DNA of 8,691 nucleotides, from the NCBI GenBank assembly GCA_027858595.1, contig JAQICK010000092.1, positions 1 to 8,691 on the forward strand, written 5' to 3'. Source of the DNA: Melioribacteraceae bacterium (GTDB lineage Bacteria > Bacteroidota > Ignavibacteria > Ignavibacteriales > Melioribacteraceae). Positions within the stretch are counted from its first letter, which is position 1. Each line of letters begins with the position of its first letter. Of the stretch, positions 1 to 7,236 are shown one piece after another. Made by a program: the position numbers and the translations under genes. The notes beneath the pieces were generated by a model, which worked only from the letters and a program-made list of their open reading frames with translations, searched no databases and was not told where the DNA came from.

Positions 1-548
1 TTTTTTATAGGTATGTTTATGTGGAATATGTTCATATTTTTTATGAATTGATAAGTTTGATAGAAAACCAAATCATATTTCTTTTGAAGGCTTTTTGAGA
101 AAAAATATTCAAGTGAACGATCATAATTGAAAGTTATAAACGTTACATTATTATGGATATTTTCTATTTCTGTTTTGTTTGATATGTCTTTCGTCATTTT
201 GTGAAATAAGAAACTCATCCAGTCATCTTCCCTATCAAAACAATTTTCATTAAATGCAGATTTGGATTCGTGAAATAATATTTCAAAATAGATTGCAAGT
301 TTACCGATGTTGTGGAACGCAGGATTATCTTTCAGAAAATAATCAATCATAGGATCAGAAGATTGATTAAATTTATCAACAAAATTGGAAGCTTGATTCT
401 GATATTCTAGTGGCAGAAAATCCTTAAAGTACGAAACTCGATTAATGCAATTATCTATTATGTTTTCTCTCAATTCGTAACCAGTTGGAAAACCGTATGG
501 TTTGCTTGCACCAGCTCCGAGAATAAATATTGTTGGTGTTTTGATCAA
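1..548 (-). CDS. SIR2-like NAD+-hydrolase-type protein (3' end outside the window)
   Basis: An open frame of 182 codons running off the left edge, with no internal stop. It opens with TTG 548 directly after the in-frame TAA of the membrane protein, so an upstream start is excluded; the first in-frame ATG is at codon 67, after the essential N-terminal motif. The N-terminus PTIFILGAGASKPYGFPTG (5-23) is the strand-GAGAS Rossmann motif of SIR2-like proteins. Near 134-145, VTFITFNYDRSLEY matches the T-x-N-Y-D-x-x-[FL]-E motif of the same fold. The expected catalytic histidine (usually in an H-x-x-G-type motif) would follow just beyond the edge. SIR2-like enzymes such as those of Thoeris, DSR and SIR2-HerA deplete NAD+ to stop phage growth. 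Here it is the last visible gene of the cassette and the likely effector. Whether it has further domains cannot be seen. Confidence 0.8.
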   Translation of the reverse strand, partial: MIKTPTIFILGAGASKPYGFPTGYELRENIIDNCINRVSYFKDFLPLEYQNQASNFVDKFNQSSDPMIDYFLKDNPAFHNIGKLAIYFEILFHESKSAFNENCFDREDDWMSFLFHKMTKDISNKTEIENIHNNVTFITFNYDRSLEYFFSKSLQKKYDLVFYQTYQFIKNMNIFHINIPIK

Positions 549-1217
549 TTATTTTATCTCCCTTATATAGAGATCAAGTTTCTTTGTTGTGCTACCACTT
601 ATGCCGTAGCTAAAAAAAGCGACTAATATTATTAAGGAAATTGATAACGCTGAAATTTCAATCCATGCAATATTTCCATTACAAAAATTAATATTAGCTA
701 TCAAATAGTGAACAAGAATCAGCAACCAGATAGCTGCAACAAAGGCACTAATAATTATATTGATTTTGGAAACTGAAAAATTCACATTGTGTTTTCTAAC
801 AGTTTTATATAATGGGCCAATGAAGTTATCTTCTAATCTATCAATATGACCTTCCCAATTTTCTTGCCAATTTTTGCTGCCAATATTTACTAAAAACCAG
901 GCAATAGAAAAAACAAAACCCATGCAAGAGACAATAAATTGAAGTTGGGGGAAATCATTTGAAATTTCACCCAAAGATGAAAAATAAGCGACAAATATTG
1001 AGGCTATGAAAACCAAAAAGTAAGTAGCACGTTTCCAGTACATTTCTATTTCGAAGTCTCGGACATGCCATGCTCTTTCGAGAGCTTTCTCTCTCACTGT
1101 TTTGGAATTGTCACCATTAGAGAAAGGAAACAATTCATCATATTCGTCTATACTTGTAATAGCTTGTGGATTTGTATGAATAACTTTACGAGGCTGATCA
1201 GTAGTTTTTTCTTTCAT
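549..1217 (-). CDS. Four-helix membrane protein, RipA-type family
   Basis: A 222-residue protein with a hydrophilic N-terminus (1-60) and four predicted membrane helices near 64-81, 93-112, 152-174 and 185-205. Between helices 2 and 3 lies a conserved-looking cytoplasmic stretch, SKNWQENWEGHIDRLED (114-130), and just before helix 1 is RDFEIEMYWKRATYF (53-67). These two motifs recall the widespread small membrane proteins annotated as RipA-type (named after Francisella RipA); I make this match from memory. A SLATT-type pore-forming effector is the main alternative, since those also pair short soluble ends with membrane helices in defence loci, but they normally have two helices. It sits six bases after the KAP C-terminal piece and directly before the SIR2-like gene, whose start follows its TAA with no gap. 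A weak AGAAGAA precedes its ATG. Its function is unknown; a membrane partner or effector of the KAP/SIR2 module is an inference. Confidence 0.65.
   Translation of the reverse strand: MKEKTTDQPRKVIHTNPQAITSIDEYDELFPFSNGDNSKTVREKALERAWHVRDFEIEMYWKRATYFLVFIASIFVAYFSSLGEISNDFPQLQFIVSCMGFVFSIAWFLVNIGSKNWQENWEGHIDRLEDNFIGPLYKTVRKHNVNFSVSKINIIISAFVAAIWLLILVHYLIANINFCNGNIAWIEISALSISLIILVAFFSYGISGSTTKKLDLYIREIK
558..564 (-). promoter_or_regulatory. Ribosome binding site for the SIR2-like gene
   Basis: AAGGGAG on the minus strand, nine bases before TTG 548, inside the last codons of the membrane-protein gene. It supports the non-ATG start of the SIR2-like gene and is the clearest Shine-Dalgarno sequence in the window. 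Confidence 0.65.
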
Positions 1218-1223
1218 AATATT

Positions 1224-2813
1224 TTATTCTTCTAAGTCACTATTGGATTCATCATAGTTTTTTAGCCAATCCTCTAGTGCTTTAATTTTGCCATCATCAA
1301 AGGATTCGTAGTTTTTGCTCTTTAAATACTTTTCAACTAACTTAGCGACATGTTCCTTAGTTATAATATTAAATATTTCTTCTGGTAAAAATGCAATTTT
1401 ATCATAAGGACTATCATAAAAATCATTAAATGAACTTTTAAATAGTAGTTCGAAATCTTCATGAGAGTTAGATAAAAAATCATCTAAATGGGTTGCCAAA
1501 TCAATTAATATATGGAGTTCCTTGCCTTTGTCCTTTATAAATTTTGCTGCTTGATGCCATCGCCAAATAGTAGCAATAGTATCATCAAAATAATTTTGGT
1601 TAAATACACTCCTCTCTTTTGGGGATTTCCCCTTTTTAAGTTTATTATCAATACGAGAAAGGAATTTTTCAGCGACAGATATTTTAATATTATCATCCAG
1701 TGTAATTCTACCACTGTCATTATAAATAACTTTGTATAGTATGAGATTTGCAAAAACATCCGAATTATCTTCATTATCTAACAACTTAAAAAGTATTTCT
1801 TGCCTCTCCAAATAACTAATTACATCGTGTCTTTCAATGTATGTCCAAACAAGGCGAGCTAAAGAATCTTTTTCTTCGATGCTAAAATCGATATTTTTTT
1901 CTTTTACCAAAAATGATAGGCTTATTAGATTATTTACGCATAGCTCATGACTTTCGTAGTTCTGAATAAGTCCCTTTAACCAAAGGTTTGAATTTTTTCT
2001 TAGATCACGATTGTAATTACCTTGTGGAAAAAGTGGTTTTAGAAGACTTCCTTCTACCTCATATTCTATTTGAATTTTTGATAATTTTAATAATAATTCA
2101 TCTTTGTAGTCTTGGCTCAAAAGTGTTGCAATGGTTGTATCAATATCATTGTGGGCAAAGAATAATGTGAACAATAAATCAAGGGTAATTCTCTTTTTTA
2201 CAACTGCATTTTCATAAGCCTTGGAATACTCTTTATTCAAAAGGTTCATGTGTTTGTAATAGTCTTTATCTTCATATGTTAATGCAATTTTAAAATATGG
2301 AAAAAGAAATTCGACTGCTTCTTTGTTTAATTTATTGATATAATCTTTTTCTTGAGCAAAGGGATAGAAGGTCTTGAGTCTCTTAAATTGAACACCAGTA
2401 ATAATTTGTTCAACATCGTTGCTGGTTGGATAAAGGGACAATTCCTCTTTGTGGCGACGTATAAAATCAAATGTTTTAAGATAAGTTGCTTCAATTATTG
2501 ACATAATAACAATATCAGGTAAATAAATATTATTTCTTACTTTATTGAGGTTTGCTTTTAGAACTTGGCTAAACTTTATTATTTTTCTGATTGAAGTTAA
2601 ACTGTTTTTTAGATTTGTAAAAACCAGGTTGTTTCCCTCTTTTAATTCCACGGTAATTGCTTCCCTTTGTAGTTTTGAAAGTTTCAGATTTGCAATTGCT
2701 TTTTCAATTATTGGGTCAACAAGTTCAATTAGTTTTTGTTCTGAAAATTGTGGAATATAATAAATTTTGTCAAAGTATTTATTAATTACTTCGTTAATAT
2801 GATTTTCAATCAT
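1224..2813 (-). CDS. Helical C-terminal part of the KAP NTPase, in a shifted frame
   Basis: A 529-residue, soluble, mostly helical and charged protein starting at ATG 2813, two bases after the preceding stop. It has no NTPase motif of its own. Its first residues (VINKYFDKIYYIPQFSEQKL, 9-28) resemble the Y-L-[ED]-K-I-[IV]-Q-x-P element that follows the NTPase core in KAP proteins. Residues about 68-125, with NSLTSIRKIIKF and later YLPDIVIMSIIEATYLKTF, resemble the following KAP segment that reads roughly R-D-[IV]-K-R-x-x-N then [VI]-D-[LI]-x-x-L-E. I therefore read it as the second half of the same ancestral gene. It might still be made separately: GGGG lies seven bases before the ATG and coupling to the upstream stop is plausible. 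Residues beyond about 130 match nothing I can name. It stops at TAA 1226-1224, six bases before the next start. Confidence 0.65.
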   Translation of the reverse strand: MIENHINEVINKYFDKIYYIPQFSEQKLIELVDPIIEKAIANLKLSKLQREAITVELKEGNNLVFTNLKNSLTSIRKIIKFSQVLKANLNKVRNNIYLPDIVIMSIIEATYLKTFDFIRRHKEELSLYPTSNDVEQIITGVQFKRLKTFYPFAQEKDYINKLNKEAVEFLFPYFKIALTYEDKDYYKHMNLLNKEYSKAYENAVVKKRITLDLLFTLFFAHNDIDTTIATLLSQDYKDELLLKLSKIQIEYEVEGSLLKPLFPQGNYNRDLRKNSNLWLKGLIQNYESHELCVNNLISLSFLVKEKNIDFSIEEKDSLARLVWTYIERHDVISYLERQEILFKLLDNEDNSDVFANLILYKVIYNDSGRITLDDNIKISVAEKFLSRIDNKLKKGKSPKERSVFNQNYFDDTIATIWRWHQAAKFIKDKGKELHILIDLATHLDDFLSNSHEDFELLFKSSFNDFYDSPYDKIAFLPEEIFNIITKEHVAKLVEKYLKSKNYESFDDGKIKALEDWLKNYDESNSDLEE

Positions 2814-2815
2814 GT

Positions 2816-4030
2816 TTATACCCCATTTTTTGCCTCAGGAAATTTATAAAGCTTTGATAATACATCTGGATCAAAATTTACAAATAATATTATATTTGAC
2901 ATGTTGTGTTTTACTAAGTTCAATAACTTTAATACAGAGTCAACATCTTCTTGTTTATGCAAACGGTCAACATCATCAATTAAGCAAACAATTTTCAAAT
3001 CCATTTTTTGCAACCATGATGAATATGTTTCAAGATATTTATCAACGCGTGATAGGGGCATAACTTTGTTAAGCAATGAATCCAAATTAATTTCTTTAAT
3101 TAATGGTAATAAAACAGTTTTTGTAATAAAAAAGGAATCTAAACGTGGAATAAGTATTTCGTCTTGAAGTTTTGTTAAAAGTTCATCAAACAAATAAAGA
3201 TATAATTTACTGGGTTTTTCATATTTATGAACATTGAGTTTGATAACCCTAATTCTTTTATAACCAGAAAGAGCATTCTCTTTTTCTTTTTCATTATCAA
3301 AATGACTTACTAATAGATTAAATAGTGATGTTTTGCCACTACCCCAATCTCCTGAGAGACCTATAATATGAGCACTTGATTTATTTTCAACAGATATAAT
3401 ATCAGCTGAGATTGAAGAAACAATACTATCAAATTCAAGTAAATCTTCTTCGAAAGAAGTAATTGGATCACCATCATTGGAGAATAGTTTATTCTCTATT
3501 TGCTCTTTGCAATTATTTTTTTTGTACGCTAATAATAATAGGATTGGGAAGAATAGAGGAATAATTATAAAATCTCCATTAAACAAAATAGCTTGCTGAT
3601 AGTTGGAATAGTTAAAAATAACAGGAGTAACAATAATAATAAATAGAAATAAAACAGAGTAATGCTGTATAAGAGCGCCGAAAATTTTAAAACTTTTAAA
3701 GAACTTTTCGAAATATGACCAGATAGAACATCTAAAGAAAAATGCAAGTATTAGAATTCCAAAGAAATAAAGTCCGTTAAACCAATAATGGAATTCTTTA
3801 GTAAATGTAAACAACGGTGTATAAAAAACATTAACCCACCACTTTTCAAGTTTTATATCATAAGTGAAAAGTTCTTTGAAAAGATAAAAATTATAAAACC
3901 ATGTAAAAAGTGATGCAAATAGAATAAGTATAAATATTGAGGCTATAAGTTTTGCATTCTCTTTAAGCCAATTACTCTTATTATTTTTATTTGTTTCTGG
4001 TTCAGAATTTTCTAATTCTTTTTCACTCAT
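2816..4030 (-). CDS. Membrane-anchored KAP P-loop NTPase, N-terminal part
   Basis: A 404-residue protein from ATG 4030; an ATG four codons upstream (4042) is the alternative. I prefer 4030 because it forms an ATGA overlap with hsdR. Four hydrophobic segments near 27-48, 83-100, 123-141 and 153-169 place it in the membrane. The NTPase part follows: Walker A GDWGSGKTS (227-235, K233) and the KAP-type Walker B IVCLIDDVDRL (D352, D353, D355, R356), then ILFVNFDPDVL near 381-391. The KAP family includes F-plasmid PifA, which excludes phage T7, and animal Kidins220; bacterial members are frequent in defence loci. The protein ends abruptly after the NTPase core at TAA 2818-2816, without the helical C-terminal region usual for the family. 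That region appears in the next open frame, two bases beyond this stop and shifted by -1. Base composition is visibly more AT-rich than in hsdR. Confidence 0.82.
   Translation of the reverse strand: MSEKELENSEPETNKNNKSNWLKENAKLIASIFILILFASLFTWFYNFYLFKELFTYDIKLEKWWVNVFYTPLFTFTKEFHYWFNGLYFFGILILAFFFRCSIWSYFEKFFKSFKIFGALIQHYSVLFLFIIIVTPVIFNYSNYQQAILFNGDFIIIPLFFPILLLLAYKKNNCKEQIENKLFSNDGDPITSFEEDLLEFDSIVSSISADIISVENKSSAHIIGLSGDWGSGKTSLFNLLVSHFDNEKEKENALSGYKRIRVIKLNVHKYEKPSKLYLYLFDELLTKLQDEILIPRLDSFFITKTVLLPLIKEINLDSLLNKVMPLSRVDKYLETYSSWLQKMDLKIVCLIDDVDRLHKQEDVDSVLKLLNLVKHNMSNIILFVNFDPDVLSKLYKFPEAKNGV
2825..2831 (-). other. A6 run / slippery-type heptamer A_AAA_AAT at the KAP frame break
   Basis: The end of the first KAP frame reads GCA AAA AAT GGG GTA TAA. 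The A6 run gives a heptamer of the X_XXY_YYZ form in the correct phase. A -1 slip here, or one extra A in the run, would read AAA AAA TGG GGT ATA AAC ATG and enter the downstream frame with no stop, giving a single KAP protein of about 935 residues. This could be a lost A in a homopolymer (mutation or sequencing error) or programmed -1 frameshifting. Confidence 0.6.
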
Positions 4031-5364
4031 TCTTTTACCCATTCCTCAAAATCGTCGCAGAGTTTTTCTACTAGGTCTTCGGTTTCTTTGAAGAAGTAAT
4101 CGCCGACTTTTTTGCGGTTTAGGGCACGGTAGCGGCGGTAGATTTTTGCGAAGTCATCGTATATTTCGTTTTCTGAAACGTGTGATTTTATTTTTACAAT
4201 AAGTCGCTCCCCTTCTTGGGTAGATTTAGCATATTCGAAAAATGTAGAAATCTTTTCTTCAAATTCTTTTATTAGTAAGCCGGTTCTTGCTTCTTGTTCA
4301 TTTCTGGCTGCGATAACAGCGAGTACATCAAATAATCCACCGCCATAAGGGATTTTTCCTTCGGCAACTTTTGTGGGCTTTTTATCTTTAGGATTCTGGT
4401 CTTCTGTTTCAACTTCGATAATACCTATTTGATTATCGAAATAGACTTCGATTGGGTCTTTAATTTCATCTGGGCGGTGCATTATATTGTAAAGTGTATT
4501 GAACTTACGCCAGAAAAAGAGAAAAGAACCTTCGCTAAATTTTGCATCCAGTTCTATTACATATTCAATGCGATTTAATATTGTAAAGTATTGAGCTGCT
4601 TTTGCTTTTGTATCGGCTGTATGCTTTGGATTTGCATCGATGTATTTTTTCAAGCTACTTTCAAAATCGAGAAAGCTTACTGGGTCTTCTCGTTTTATAG
4701 CGTCTCTGTAAATATTCATAAAATCATCAAAGAACTTTGAATAAGTATCAGATTTTCTTAGTTCTGTAAGGAGTAATTCTAATATTTTTTTATCTGCAAA
4801 TGGGTCAAAGTCGCTAACTACAACATCTGAAAAGTGTTCGAAAGCATCTTTAATATTTTGCACGTTTACATTATCGTATGAGAAATCGACAATCTTGCAA
4901 TCGTTTTTATGTTTGGTGGTTCTGTTAACTCTTGAAATGGTTTGTATTGCACTAATACCTCTAATTTCTTTATCTAGGAATAAAGTGTGTAATCGTTTTT
5001 CGTCGAAGCCAGTCTGCAACTTTGCAACGACAATCATTAAACCATTTTTCTTGAGTTTAAAGTTTTCAAGAACTTTCTTTTCAGTTGAACCATTGTTTAA
5101 CCCAGAGGCGCTTTGTTCGTCTTGGTTATTTGAATAGACGATATGAATTGGAGCATCAGCATACTTTTCATATTTAGGGTTTTTAACAAATTCCATAAAG
5201 TGTTTTGTGACTGCATCTTTATATGCAATGGCTGATTTTATGGAATATACAGCAAGCATTGCTTTCCCTTGACCCCATATTTTTTTATAAACATCTTTAA
5301 CCAATAATTCGGCTACTGTCTTAGCAATTTCATTAATACGATTACGGTCTGCAAATTTCTCTTT
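4027..5364 (-). pseudogene. hsdR: HsdR C-terminal part, severed from its start by the upstream nonsense codon
   Basis: The continuation of the HsdR frame from codon 625 to TGA 4029-4027. It holds the second RecA domain: KAMLAVYSIKSAIAYKD (about codons 658-674), the motif V region LMIVVAKLQTGFDEKRL (about 733-749) and motif VI QTISRVNR (765-772), followed by a helical C-terminal region that normally contacts HsdM/HsdS. The first possible start in this piece is a TTG at 5304, inside the conserved domain and without a visible Shine-Dalgarno sequence, so independent translation is doubtful. A two-subunit HsdR is possible in principle but nothing at the junction supports it. With the 5' piece, the full frame is 1,069 codons counting the internal stop, close to usual HsdR length. 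The terminal TGA overlaps the next gene's ATG (ATGA, 4030-4027). Confidence 0.8.
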
Positions 5365-5367
5365 TTA
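5365..5367 (-). other. hsdR: In-frame TAA interrupting hsdR (codon 624)
   Basis: The frame opened at 7236 reads ...CAC TAA AAA GAG AAA TTT and then continues open, in the same frame, to 4027. The residues on either side (ECTDAH before, KEKFADRNRINEIAKTVAEL after) read as the uninterrupted linker and start of RecA domain 2 of HsdR. A single substitution from CAA, GAA or AAA would explain the stop; an indel would not, because the frame is unchanged. TAA also ends hsdS, both KAP pieces and the membrane-protein gene, so genome-wide reassignment of TAA is unlikely. Confidence 0.9.
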
Positions 5368-7236
5368 GTGAGCGTCTGTACATTCTTGTTCAGAGATTCC
5401 TTCAAGAGGATTAGCTGGTAATTTAAACCCCATTTTAGAAGCAAAAGGAACAATGTTTTTAAGTGGATTAAGAATAAACCCATCATCAATAGCTTCTTTC
5501 ATTGTGTAGCTATCGAAAGGACGCCAAAGTTTTTCACTTTCGGCATATCCACTAAATTCACCAAAGCGAGCTAATGAATGGTCGTCAGGAGTGGCGGTAA
5601 ATCCTATAATGAGATTTTTCTTTGTACTAATTTTAGTATAATCTGACTTATCGAAAGGGCTTTGTAGTTCATCAAAAATAGAAATCATTTCCTCGTGTTG
5701 ATTGCCAGCGTTGGAGCGATGAATTTCATCAATTAGAAATACAATACGCATTTTGGATAATTTAGCAAGAACTTCTTCATCCATCATTTCGTGAACGGAA
5801 CCAAATTTTTGAAGATTTACAATTACCAAGCGAACATCTGAATAGAGGGCTTCTTGAAATGTTTTTTTGTTAGTTGCTTCCATAAACATGCGGTTATCAA
5901 TGTTCATATTCATCATTAGGGAATCAATCTGTCCGCGTAGTTGAAGACGGTCAACTACAATCATAATTTTATCGTAAACGTATTCTTCGTTCCTTCTCAT
6001 ATCTTTTAATTGCAGTGCAGACCAGCCGATAATATTTGATTTACCAAAACCCGCCGCATACTGCATTAACAAAGAATAAACATTTTTGTTATTTGAATAG
6101 GATTTACGTTTTTCGAGTAATTCTTTTTTCTTTGCTTCACTGACACCTACTAGTTGTTTTTCGAGAAGTTTTTCAAAATAGTCTGGTTCGGCTTCGTGTT
6201 CTAAAAACTCATCAATTTTTGCTAGTATTTTATCCGTGCCAAATTTTTGTTTTGGGCGTGGTGAAATTAAACGCCCGACTTCGCTCTTTAGTTCTTTGAA
6301 GCCACTTGCATAATTAATTTCACGCTCGATGAAGTTATAGTACAAAATTTCTTTTTCGATATTAAATTTGCTGTAATGAGCAGTGAATAATTCTTTTAAC
6401 TTATCCTTTTTTTCTGCAGAAGGATTTAGGAGCGGATAAGCCTTAAATGATTTATTAACTTTCTTTTCGATGTGTTCTCGGTCGAATTTCCCTTCGCGAC
6501 AAGTTTCAAGCATTTCATCAAAAAAATCGGAAATGCTACGGATAACAAATGTTTCTTCAATATCTGTTGTAGTTATATGAATTGCTTTTTCGAATATTTT
6601 TAAGAAGTCTTTTCTTATGGATTGCTTTTCGTTATCGCTAAGCATAGAATTGCTATCTACATATTGGTGATAGTTTTTGATTGCTTCGAAATAATCTTTA
6701 ACAACTTTTCCACGACCGTTTTTAATTGCTGTTTGACTTGTGTAGTTTGACTTTAGTTCGCTGTAGCCTAGATAGATTCCATTAACAAAAAGAACAATAT
6801 CGGGACGGAAAGAAATTAGCTGGATTCCGTTATAACTGTATTTGTATGGAAGTTCTTGAACAACAGAAAAAATATTTTCATCAAATAGATTATTGCCGTG
6901 AATAACACTATCGCTTGTATAGAAAAGATTTAGTTTCACACCCTTGAGTGTTATAGATTTGTTGACGTTGATAAAAAGAGCCATGTTACGGCTGCTGGCA
7001 ATACGTTCTTGAATAAGTTCTATAAGTTCTTGGAGTAATAAGTTGTGGTTGCCGTGATATTTTTTTAAGAGAGCTTCGTAAGGTTTTTTGTTTAGTTCTG
7101 TATCGGAAATGAAAGAGAGTAAATCTTCTTGGATAATTAGTGAGTTGGTTATTGTGTTTGCTTTTACCTCTTTATAACCTAAACCCTCGCGAAAGAAAGG
7201 GATTAAAAATTTATCTTGAAGATGCAGTTCGTTCAT
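5365..7236 (-). CDS. hsdR: Type I restriction subunit HsdR, N-terminal part ending at a premature stop
   Basis: Codons 1-623 of an HsdR frame. HsdR is the endonuclease and ATP-driven DNA translocase of type I R-M. Residues about 1-220 are the HSDR_N nuclease domain, with the PD-(D/E)xK elements RPD (D146) and ELK (E160, K162) both present. Residues about 385-600 are the first RecA-like helicase domain: Walker A AAGFGKSN (394-401; F replaces the more usual S), DEIH with HRSNAG following (503-511) and GFTATP (545-550). The frame is cut by TAA at 5367-5365, before motifs IV to VI. The ATG at 7236 is supported by an AAAGG six bases upstream and by the ATGA overlap with the preceding gene. A protein of this length would keep the nuclease residues but have half a motor, so it should not translocate and probably does not restrict. 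The same frame continues downstream with the missing domains, so this is a nonsense lesion rather than a naturally short protein. Confidence 0.88.
   Translation of the reverse strand: MNELHLQDKFLIPFFREGLGYKEVKANTITNSLIIQEDLLSFISDTELNKKPYEALLKKYHGNHNLLLQELIELIQERIASSRNMALFINVNKSITLKGVKLNLFYTSDSVIHGNNLFDENIFSVVQELPYKYSYNGIQLISFRPDIVLFVNGIYLGYSELKSNYTSQTAIKNGRGKVVKDYFEAIKNYHQYVDSNSMLSDNEKQSIRKDFLKIFEKAIHITTTDIEETFVIRSISDFFDEMLETCREGKFDREHIEKKVNKSFKAYPLLNPSAEKKDKLKELFTAHYSKFNIEKEILYYNFIEREINYASGFKELKSEVGRLISPRPKQKFGTDKILAKIDEFLEHEAEPDYFEKLLEKQLVGVSEAKKKELLEKRKSYSNNKNVYSLLMQYAAGFGKSNIIGWSALQLKDMRRNEEYVYDKIMIVVDRLQLRGQIDSLMMNMNIDNRMFMEATNKKTFQEALYSDVRLVIVNLQKFGSVHEMMDEEVLAKLSKMRIVFLIDEIHRSNAGNQHEEMISIFDELQSPFDKSDYTKISTKKNLIIGFTATPDDHSLARFGEFSGYAESEKLWRPFDSYTMKEAIDDGFILNPLKNIVPFASKMGFKLPANPLEGISEQECTDAH

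Noticed and set aside
549..1217. SLATT-domain pore-forming effector
   Set aside because: Four rather than two helices, and the FEIEMYWKRATYF and NWQENWEGHIDRLED motifs fit RipA-type proteins better as I recall them. No nucleotide cyclase is visible nearby.
1512..3167. Several plus-strand open frames of 60-88 codons (e.g. 1512-1739, 1988-2170, 2545-2760, 2812-3063, 2901-3167)
   Set aside because: They lie opposite the KAP coding sequence, have no recognisable domains, and read as antisense shadows of an AT-rich gene.
4895..5137. Plus-strand open frame of 80 codons
   Set aside because: It is antisense to the helicase motif V/VI region of hsdR, whose conserved motifs explain the sequence.
4027..5304. 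HsdR C-terminal piece as an independent gene starting at TTG 5304
   Set aside because: It is in the same frame as the upstream piece, the TTG lies inside the conserved domain, and no ribosome site precedes it. A nonsense lesion is simpler.
5362..5367. Programmed readthrough or codon reassignment of the hsdR TAA
   Set aside because: TAA ends at least four other genes here, and no readthrough context is recognisable.
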